Assembly (NCBI GenBank): GCA_023458915.1
Contig: JAEWWM010000045.1
Span: 1-10,339 of the forward strand
Source: Bacillota bacterium
GTDB taxonomy: Bacteria; Bacillota; Clostridia; Oscillospirales; Acutalibacteraceae
DNA length: 10,339 nucleotides
Direction of reading: 5' to 3'
Shown: positions 1 through 3,582 of the stretch, in pieces
How the letters are laid out: every line of letters starts with the position of its first letter
Position numbering within the stretch: the stretch's first letter is position 1
Program-made: the position numbers and the translations under genes
Notes under the pieces: model-generated
Database searches by the model: none
Told to the model about the DNA's origin: nothing
The model's input: the letters and a program-made list of their open reading frames with translations, nothing else

Positions 1-123
1 TTTGTGAAATGGGCTACTAATTTTAACACTAATCCGGATAAAGTTATTTTTAAAATGCATTTCGATCGTTGGGGAGATTATAATGGCAACGGTTTTTGTG
101 ATTATGATTACAAAGAAAAATAA
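1..123 (+). CDS. 3' end of an unidentified protein (5' truncated by the window)
   Basis: The frame is open from the first base to a TAA stop and gives 40 C-terminal residues. I do not recognise the protein. The tail is aromatic and acidic and ends in a stretch D-Y-N-G-N-G-F-C-D-Y-D. This loosely resembles the loop of an EF-hand or dockerin calcium site (D-x-N-x-N-G spacing), but one such stretch in a 40-residue fragment is not enough to assign a domain. The gene converges on bofA with a 56-base gap. It is called real because the frame is open and ends cleanly before the minus-strand gene, but so short an open frame could also occur by chance. Confidence 0.45.
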   Translation, partial: FVKWATNFNTNPDKVIFKMHFDRWGDYNGNGFCDYDYKEK

Positions 124-157
124 GTATCTGTTTAATAATTTAAATTTTTAATTTGTC

Positions 158-173
158 GCAAAACTGTTTTTGC
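158..173. terminator. weak hairpin between convergent genes
   Basis: A 6-bp inverted repeat (GCAAAA, 4-base loop, TTTTGC) lies between the two convergent genes, with T- and A-rich sequence on both sides. It could serve as a weak bidirectional terminator. The stem is short and mostly A-T, so this is tentative. Confidence 0.25.
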
Positions 174-179
174 ATCGTT

Positions 180-446
180 TTACGTCAGTAATGTATTTAA
201 AACCGCGATTGTGCCTATCCCGGGAAGGCCAAGCACTGCCGCTATTCCAATGCTAGCTAGGTTTAACGGAATGGCAATGCCTGTATAGGAAGATGATGCG
301 CTTAAAATTATTATGCTCACAGTTCCAAGTGCTGCTGATTTTATTGAATTCAGCACCGGGTGTGAAGTTTTTAAAATCGTATAAATTAAAAAAAGAATGG
401 CAAAAGTGGCTGCTACGGTTGTACATATTGGAATTATATTTAACAT
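180..446 (-). CDS. bofA: BofA family inhibitor of pro-sigma-K processing
   Basis: The product is 88 residues with two hydrophobic segments (about 5-25 and 39-60) and a C-terminal half that matches the BofA family: Y-T-G-I-A-I-P-L-N at about 52-60, then G-L-P-G-I near residue 71. In Bacillus, BofA sits in the forespore outer membrane of the mother cell and keeps the intramembrane protease SpoIVFB inactive until the forespore signals, which delays sigma-K activation. The start at 446 is chosen because AAGGAGAT (455-462) lies at good spacing upstream. A start at 485 in the same frame would overlap the yaaL end and lacks such a site. yaaL lies 22 bases upstream on the same strand, as in the recR-yaaL-bofA order of Bacillus. 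The Asn usually found upstream of the F/Y-T-G motif looks like Ser here. Family assignment is firm. Confidence 0.88.
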   Translation of the reverse strand: MLNIIPICTTVAATFAILFLIYTILKTSHPVLNSIKSAALGTVSIIILSASSSYTGIAIPLNLASIGIAAVLGLPGIGTIAVLNTLLT

Positions 447-454
447 TTTAATGA

Positions 455-462
455 ATCTCCTT
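455..462 (-). promoter_or_regulatory. ribosome binding site of bofA
   Basis: Read on the minus strand this is AAGGAGAT, eight bases before the ATG at 446. It lies between the yaaL stop and bofA and decides the bofA start against the longer in-frame start at 485. Confidence 0.8.
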
Positions 463-468
463 TTAGAG

Positions 469-714
469 TTAGGAAATTTTATCAAGTTTCATTTTGTTTA
501 TAAGGTAGCGATACTTGGCGTTTAGGACTTTGCGCTGGTGAATGCAAGCTTCAATTAAGTCGCTGTCGCTTTCCATCTGAAACCAGATATTGGTTCTTTC
601 TATTTCCTCGCATATACTTTTAATTTCTTCAATTAAATTATCTTTTTCTTCAGGATTATTTTTAAGCGAGTCCCCTTTTTTATGTAGCTCCATTTTTTTT
701 AATAAATTCATCAT
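469..714 (-). CDS. yaaL: YaaL-like DUF2508 protein
   Basis: The product is 81 residues, charged and predicted helical, with no membrane segment or signal peptide. A lysine- and glutamate-rich N-terminus is followed by a helix containing E-E-I-E-R-T, then the stretch S-D-S-D-L-I-E-A-C-I-H-Q at about 49-60, which fits the DUF2508/YaaL family (a compact helical protein of about 70-80 residues; function unknown). Position supports this: it lies directly upstream of bofA, as yaaL does in Bacillus and many Clostridia. The usual partner recR is missing upstream, where an intergenic region and a tRNA gene are found instead. Tandem ATGs at 714 and 711 make the exact start uncertain by one codon. GAGGAT lies about 12 bases upstream. 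Confidence 0.75.
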   Translation of the reverse strand: MMNLLKKMELHKKGDSLKNNPEEKDNLIEEIKSICEEIERTNIWFQMESDSDLIEACIHQRKVLNAKYRYLINKMKLDKIS

Positions 715-747
715 TAAAAATCACTATCCTCATATTTCACTTATTCA

Positions 748-777
748 TGTTTATGATTTTATAATGTGTAAATATGA
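748..777 (-). promoter_or_regulatory. candidate sigma-E promoter of yaaL-bofA
   Basis: On the minus strand TCATATT (771-777) and CATAAACA (748-755) are separated by 15 bases. This resembles the mother-cell sigma-E pattern (ATATT-like -35, CATAnnnT-like -10) about 33 bases upstream of the yaaL start. In Bacillus bofA is a sigma-E gene, so position and biology agree. In so AT-rich a region such matches also arise by chance. Confidence 0.45.
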
Positions 778-916
778 AAAATTTTATTCAGCTTGAAGAT
801 TTATTTAGTTTGAAGAATTGTTTTTCAGGTATGTTTGCGTTTTAAAAAAAGATATATCCAAAAATTTACGCGATTTTTTGGTTTAGGAGTGTAAGTTCCT
901 TAATTTAAAACTCAAA

Positions 917-945
917 TTGACTGCCAGGCTATTTTTTTATATACT
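917..945 (+). promoter_or_regulatory. housekeeping promoter of tRNA-Thr
   Basis: TTGACT (917-922), a 17-base spacer and TATACT (940-945) form a near-consensus sigma-A promoter. The expected transcript start lies only a few bases before the mature tRNA 5' end at 959. Confidence 0.8.
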
Positions 946-958
946 TAAGTTTAGAAAT

Positions 959-1034
959 GCTACTGTGGCTCAGTTGGTAGAGCAGCTGATTCGTAATCAG
1001 CAGGTCGCCGGTTCGATTCCGGCCAGTAGCTCCA
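959..1034 (+). tRNA. tRNA-Thr (anticodon CGU)
   Basis: The 76 bases fold into a complete cloverleaf: a 7-bp acceptor stem (GCTACTG/CAGTAGC), a D arm with GCTC/GAGC, a 5-bp anticodon stem (GCTGA/TCAGC) around the loop TTCGTAA, and a 5-bp T stem (GCCGG/CCGGC) around TTCGATT. The anticodon CGT (992-994) reads ACG, hence threonine. The CCA end is encoded (1032-1034) with a T discriminator. The gene stands alone, with its own promoter (917-945) and terminator (1046-1077). It reads a G-ending codon, so it is probably an accessory threonine tRNA alongside a UGU isoacceptor elsewhere. Confidence 0.96.
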
Positions 1035-1045
1035 ATAGAAATTGT

Positions 1046-1077
1046 CGAGCCATTCTAGAGATGGTTCGTTTTTTATT
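1046..1077 (+). terminator. intrinsic terminator of tRNA-Thr
   Basis: An 8-bp stem (CGAGCCAT with ATGGTTCG, one G-T pair) around a 7-base loop is followed directly by a T-rich tract. It starts 12 bases after the CCA end and closes the single-gene tRNA unit. Confidence 0.85.
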
Positions 1078-1124
1078 TAGTATTATATAATAATATTATC
1101 GTGGTTTGCTTTTGTATCATTAAT

Positions 1125-1403
1125 TTATCTGATTAAAAATTTAAATGCTTCATATACCATAAAAGCTGGCCATACAATAGCTTTTAAAAAACCTAATAAT
1201 CCCATCCCAAATGTTGTAGCATTACTAATATAAAAAATAGCAGCTCCAATAAACCCTAATCCGTATACAGCATCGTTTGCCCCCAAACGTTTGCGGTTAT
1301 AATTTTTATTACAGTTAGTGTTATAATAACTAAATTTTTGTTCCAATTTTTTTTCAATCTTTTTCTCTATTTCTTGTTTATCTTCTTTTTCAGTTGTGCT
1401 CAT
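1125..1403 (-). CDS. small membrane protein of unknown function
   Basis: The product is 92 residues. The first ~25 are charged (many Lys and Glu, likely helical and cytosolic), followed by an Asn/Tyr/Lys-rich linker and a hydrophobic region from about residue 46 to the end. That region contains the motifs Y-G-L-G-F-I-G-A-A and L-K-A-I-V-W-P-A-F, with conserved-looking Gly and Pro, and can form two closely packed membrane helices. From memory, short proteins with this pattern are widespread conserved hypotheticals; I know of no established function. The start at 1403 is preferred because GAGGGA lies 7 bases upstream; an in-frame ATG at 1418 would overlap that site. A TTTACA-N17-TATGAT promoter lies at 1476-1504. 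The gene appears monocistronic. Confidence 0.72.
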   Translation of the reverse strand: MSTTEKEDKQEIEKKIEKKLEQKFSYYNTNCNKNYNRKRLGANDAVYGLGFIGAAIFYISNATTFGMGLLGFLKAIVWPAFMVYEAFKFLIR

Positions 1404-1475
1404 AATAAATTCCCTCATTTATTCATAGATTAATTATATTTTTAGCTATATATTTAAATTATATTCTATAATTAC

Positions 1476-1504
1476 ATCATAATAAGTTGATCTTTATATG
1501 TAAA
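1476..1504 (-). promoter_or_regulatory. promoter of the small membrane protein gene
   Basis: On the minus strand TTTACA (1499-1504), 17 bases and TATGAT (1476-1481) make a good sigma-A promoter about 70 bases upstream of the start at 1403. The -35 overlaps a small palindrome (CTTTA-TATG-TAAAG, 1492-1505). Confidence 0.6.
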
Positions 1505-1564
1505 GCCCTAGGTTTAAGACGGGACTTTATATTCAGTCTTATGGATTTAATATTAATAATTTTA

Positions 1565-1930
1565 TCAGATGACGGCCAGAATTTTCCCATATTCTACCCC
1601 GTATTCGAAAGCTTGTTTAGTGGCTAAATTTCGGAGCTCACTTTCCAAATATATTGCAGTTATGTAAATTTGTTCTTCAATGCTGCCCATGTTTAAAACT
1701 AAGTTGCCATCAATTTGAAAAACACTTTTCAAGCATAAATGAAATTTTTCAAGCTTATCAGCAAATTCTTTTGATTCTGTACACAATGCTTCCATAATCA
1801 GCTTTTCACCAAATGAGGGGTTCTTTTTGGCCATTAGATTATGCGCAGCGAGACAGAATGTTTCATAAACTTTATCTGTACCTTTGTTTTTAAAATGGTG
1901 TAGAACATAAGAAAGTTTTTGTCGATCCAT
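1565..1930 (-). CDS. hypothetical helical protein
   Basis: The product is 121 residues, soluble and probably all-helical. I do not recognise the family. Visible traits are a basic N-terminus (D-R-Q-K-L-S-Y-V-L-H-H-F-K), several Lys/Glu-rich amphipathic helices, and a C-terminal helix with E-Y-G-V-E-Y-G-K. There is no signal peptide, membrane span, zinc motif or obvious DNA-binding motif. The start at 1930 is preferred: GAGGTGG lies 9 bases upstream. A longer in-frame start at 2032 would place that ribosome site inside the gene and would add a stretch of unlike composition. A good promoter lies at 2096-2124, which leaves a leader of about 160 bases. No clear terminator follows the stop codon. 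Confidence 0.6.
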   Translation of the reverse strand: MDRQKLSYVLHHFKNKGTDKVYETFCLAAHNLMAKKNPSFGEKLIMEALCTESKEFADKLEKFHLCLKSVFQIDGNLVLNMGSIEEQIYITAIYLESELRNLATKQAFEYGVEYGKILAVI

Positions 1931-2089
1931 TTTTTTATGCCACCTCGTCACAAAAATAGGCTGCAGCCCCACTAGTATTAACTGAAGGAAGCGTGTGTGG
2001 GGCAATTTAGCCTTAGGACATTGGCGCAACAAAATCGCGCAAAAGTACGCAGATTTTATCTGCTTATACCTTGCACGTCCAATATTTGA
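1931..2089 (-). promoter_or_regulatory. long structured leader of the 1565-1930 gene
   Basis: This is the inferred 5' leader between the promoter at 2096-2124 and the start codon. It is richer in GC than the gene it precedes. It contains a 6-bp hairpin GCAGAT/ATCTGC near its 5' end and a 7-bp GC-rich long-range stem GCCCCAC/GTGGGGC (1966-1972 with 1997-2003). The ribosome site GAGGTGG comes right at the end. I see no match to a riboswitch or T-box that I know. Its role is open. Confidence 0.35.
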
Positions 2090-2095
2090 ATAGCA

Positions 2096-2124
2096 TTTAT
2101 AGTTGATTTATATGGGAATATCAA
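2096..2124 (-). promoter_or_regulatory. promoter with overlapping inverted repeat
   Basis: On the minus strand TTGATA (2119-2124), a 17-base spacer and TATAAA (2096-2101) form a sigma-A promoter. A perfect 7-bp inverted repeat (AGTTGAT at 2101-2107 with ATCAACT at 2120-2126) brackets the spacer and touches both boxes, a layout typical of a repressor operator. The operator role is inferred. Confidence 0.55.
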
Positions 2125-2137
2125 CTATTATAATATA

Positions 2138-2251
2138 GTCATGGCGCCGCTAATGCGGTATGTGCAGGGTAGTTTTGGTACCTTCGTACAGGGGTTCACA
2201 AGCTCCATACTTGTGTTCCTGTCATGACATTTTTTGTATTGCCAAAATGTC
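2138..2251. repeat. cluster of nested inverted repeats (possible structured RNA)
   Basis: This GC-richer island has five stems in 114 bases. An outer pair GTCATG/CATGAC (2138-2143 with 2223-2228) encloses CCGC-TAAT-GCGG (2147-2158), GTAC-CTTC-GTAC (2178-2189) and a two-part stem, CAGG/CCTG plus CACAAG/CTTGTG (2189-2221). The last adjoins GACATTTT/AAAATGTC (2226-2251). Such density is not expected by chance. A short ORF from 2141 to 2227 has no ribosome site. It could be a structured RNA on either strand or a remnant of a small palindromic element; the sequence does not decide. I recognise no Rfam family. Confidence 0.45.
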
Positions 2252-2260
2252 CTAAAAACT

Positions 2261-2288
2261 ATTTTACTTATATTTCTATTTTTTTCAA
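2261..2288 (-). promoter_or_regulatory. possible promoter reading into the inverted-repeat cluster
   Basis: On the minus strand TTGAAA (2283-2288), 16 bases and TAAAAT (2261-2266) would start a transcript just before the repeat cluster at 2251. It lies in very AT-rich sequence, so chance matches are likely. Confidence 0.3.
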
Positions 2289-2391
2289 CTATTTTTTAGA
2301 AGAAATTTAAAAACTTAGCATAAAGCTCTTTATTTTATGTTATTTTAAGAGATTTCACTAGTGGTTTATTTCCTTTATGTATACGTTAATG

Positions 2392-2397
2392 TATAAT
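2392..2397 (+). promoter_or_regulatory. -10 element for the small toxin-like gene
   Basis: A perfect TATAAT lies 66 bases upstream of the small hydrophobic ORF. No good -35 is present at 16-18 bases; the best is TTTCCT. The expected transcript starts near 2404 and would have a leader of about 60 bases. Confidence 0.45.
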
Positions 2398-2436
2398 ATT
2401 TATCGTAGTAGGGTTTGTTGCAGAGCGGTATCTTAT

Positions 2437-2458
2437 TCACACCCAGAGATGGGAGTGA
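2437..2458 (+). promoter_or_regulatory. hairpin that sequesters the Shine-Dalgarno site of the toxin-like gene
   Basis: TCAC-a-CCCA, a GAGA loop (a GNRA tetraloop), and TGGG-a-GTGA form a stem of 4+4 bp with one A-A mismatch. The Shine-Dalgarno sequence GGGAG (2451-2455) lies inside the 3' arm, six nucleotides before the start codon region. Such occlusion is common in type I toxin messenger RNAs. Confidence 0.65.
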
Positions 2459-2463
2459 TGTGT

Positions 2464-2538
2464 ATGAGTTTTATAATTTGCCTGATTATCCTGATCATTG
2501 AATTATTTAAATCAATAAATATACATAAAAAGAAATAA
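2464..2538 (+). CDS. 24-residue hydrophobic peptide, candidate type I toxin (holin-like)
   Basis: The ORF begins M-S-F-I-I-C-L-I-I-L-I-I-E-L-F and ends I-H-K-K-K: one short transmembrane helix with a basic tail, the usual form of small membrane toxins of type I toxin-antitoxin systems. It has a good ribosome site (GGGAG, spacing 8) held in a hairpin (2437-2458). A bidirectional terminator starts at the stop codon, and a near-consensus antisense promoter converges from 2626-2654. From memory, the arrangement and the flanking GC-rich hairpin recall the loci annotated as putative holin-like toxins in Firmicutes. These toxins depolarise or disturb the membrane when the antisense RNA runs out. The peptide alone proves little; the locus layout makes the call. 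Toxicity is inferred. Confidence 0.65.
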   Translation: MSFIICLIILIIELFKSINIHKKK

Positions 2539-2619
2539 CGCTCTCCCTCACAAAAGATAGCGTTATTTTTTATCTTATTGTTGCTGGGTCAGACCGCTTT
2601 TGCGGTGCAAACCCTTATT
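2520..2619 (-). ncRNA. candidate antisense RNA antitoxin
   Basis: A transcript of about 100 bases is inferred, from the promoter at 2626-2654 to the hairpin at 2533-2568 followed on this strand by TTTCTTTTTATG. Its 5' part folds into a hairpin with two stems (GGGT/ACCC at 2586-2589 and 2611-2614; ACCGC/GCGGT at 2593-2606, TTTT loop on the plus strand). Its 3' part is fully complementary to the end of the toxin-like mRNA through the shared terminator. This convergent, 3'-overlapping design is that of par/Fst, txpA/RatA and bsrG/SR4. The ends are estimates. Confidence 0.6.
2533..2572. terminator. bidirectional intrinsic terminator shared by toxin and antisense RNAs
   Basis: A perfect 10-bp stem (AAATAACGCT, 16-base loop, AGCGTTATTT) overlaps the toxin stop codon. 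It is followed by a T run on the plus strand and by TTTCTTTTTATG on the minus strand, so it can end both convergent transcripts. The loop carries CTCCC (2543-2547), complementary to the toxin GGGAG site. Confidence 0.8.
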
Positions 2620-2625
2620 ACATTT

Positions 2626-2654
2626 ATATTATTACCAACTAGCTTTTTTGTCAA
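2626..2654 (-). promoter_or_regulatory. near-consensus promoter of the antisense RNA
   Basis: On the minus strand TTGACA (2649-2654), exactly 17 bases and TAATAT (2626-2631). This is much stronger than the toxin promoter and has no protein-coding gene within about 160 bases downstream except the toxin-like ORF in antisense. Confidence 0.8.
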
Positions 2655-2736
2655 TATTTTTTGAAATGAATTTAAAAATCTTGAAATAAATTAAAAATTA
2701 AGCATAATACTCTTGGCGAATTATTCTATACGGTTT

Positions 2737-3252
2737 TCACATCTGCTGACACATCTCGCTAAAAGTTTTGAGATGACTTTCTTCGTCAAGTATAATACGA
2801 TTTAAAATGGCTACGATGTTCACATCGAATATGTTAGTTGCCTGTTTCGAATACTTGCGGATGGCTGCTTTCTCCGCTTTAATTGATTCTGTTATCAGAG
2901 CACGTATTTCGCGTGGGTAGCCGATAAACGAGGGTGACCACCAGCGCTTACGCTTCCGGCCGCACCAAAGCCGTGGATCTGCCCCAAGTAGTAATGCTAG
3001 CTCAGCAAATATATTAAGGTGATGCATTTCAACGATGCTAATATGGTGAAAACATGTCGCAATTGAACTGAATTGCTTCTTAGCTACAATAGAGATGTAG
3101 AAATACCGCGACACGTCGCTCATCTCGGAAACGGTGTCACCCATGTTACTTAGCATCTCGCAAGCATAAGCGAAATTTGGCCCATCCACACATACTGGTG
3201 GATACGGCGCATTTACTTTGTACTGGCACTTATTGGTACTATTATTGTCCAT
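2737..3252 (-). CDS. ferritin-like diiron protein (rubrerythrin-type four-helix bundle)
   Basis: The product is 171 residues. The diiron ligands of a four-helix ferritin-like fold are in place: Glu43 (helix 1), Glu75-x-x-His78 (V-E-M-H-H, helix 2), Glu127 (helix 3) and Glu157-x-x-His160 (D-E-E-S-H-L, helix 4). A loop R-K-R-K-R-W-W-S-P-S-F (101-109) joins the two halves. There is no C-terminal rubredoxin domain. Members of this clostridial group begin with Y-P-P and carry the I-V-E-M-H-H-L signature. Likely roles are peroxide or oxygen handling or manganese/iron redox chemistry in the cytosol, possibly linked to spores; the substrate is unknown. GAGGAT gives the start. Its base composition is clearly richer in GC than the flanking genes, which suggests transfer. 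No partner gene is next to it. Confidence 0.82.
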   Translation of the reverse strand: MDNNSTNKCQYKVNAPYPPVCVDGPNFAYACEMLSNMGDTVSEMSDVSRYFYISIVAKKQFSSIATCFHHISIVEMHHLNIFAELALLLGADPRLWCGRKRKRWWSPSFIGYPREIRALITESIKAEKAAIRKYSKQATNIFDVNIVAILNRIILDEESHLKTFSEMCQQM

Positions 3253-3582
3253 TTTAAATCCTCATTTCGTATATCGCATATGATAGGTACAATATATTTA
3301 TATGTATAAGAGATTATAATAGCACTGTCCGCCGCAAGCACAGTAGCTTTTATTTAAATCGCATAATAATAAGTTTTATGAATTTTTTATGCGTATATCG
3401 TAACGATTTAGTTTCAAATACAATCGAAAAGTGCGTTATTACACAAAATTTAATTTTCACATATCAAATTTAAACTCGATATTTTCGGATGATAGCGGGT
3501 TAAAGCTATTGCTTTTGAATTTTTTAAATGTTTTTTGGGAAAAATAAATTCTAAAACTAACATTTTTAAAATGAGTGATATT
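3253..3582. other. intergenic region between divergent ferritin-like and CAP genes
   Basis: This AT-rich region holds the upstream signals of both genes. On the minus strand TATAAT (3313-3318) is a possible -10 for the ferritin-like gene, without a clear -35. The 9-mer CGTATATCG occurs twice (3268-3276 and 3392-3400). A short hairpin ACTGT/ACAGT (3324-3344) sits behind the -10. No sigma-A promoter of quality is visible for the CAP gene. The last 48 bases include an in-frame TTG (3535) and ATG (3571) that I judged not to be the start. Confidence 0.4.

Noticed and set aside
590..796. Plus-strand ORF across yaaL
   Set aside because: Antisense shadow of yaaL without a ribosome site.
858..881. 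CCAAAAA/TTTTTGG inverted repeat before the tRNA promoter
   Set aside because: The stem is nearly all A-T with a 10-base loop and belongs to no gene; chance is likely in this composition.
959..1034. tRNA-Thr as an integration site for the accessory stretch
   Set aside because: I found no second copy of the tRNA 3' end in the window and no integrase gene, so there is no evidence of an attachment site.
1935..2008. Another open minus-strand frame just upstream of 1930 that encodes S-V-N-T-S-G-A-A-A-Y-F-C-D-E-V-A before its stop
   Set aside because: It looks protein-like, but it has no ATG, GTG or TTG start with a ribosome site and is closed upstream by a stop codon. It may be a fragment of a decayed gene, which I cannot show.
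1931..2032. N-terminal extension of the 1565-1930 gene to an ATG at 2032
   Set aside because: The extension would bury the strong GAGGTGG site nine bases before the ATG at 1930 and add 34 residues of unlike composition; no ribosome site precedes 2032.
2141..2227. 28-codon plus-strand ORF inside the inverted-repeat cluster
   Set aside because: No Shine-Dalgarno sequence is present, and the region is explained better by paired stems.
2138..2251. SRP RNA, 6S RNA or T-box identity for the inverted-repeat cluster
   Set aside because: The SRP GGTCAGG/GGAAGCAG core and the T-box AGGGTGGnACC motif are absent, and the length does not fit 6S RNA.
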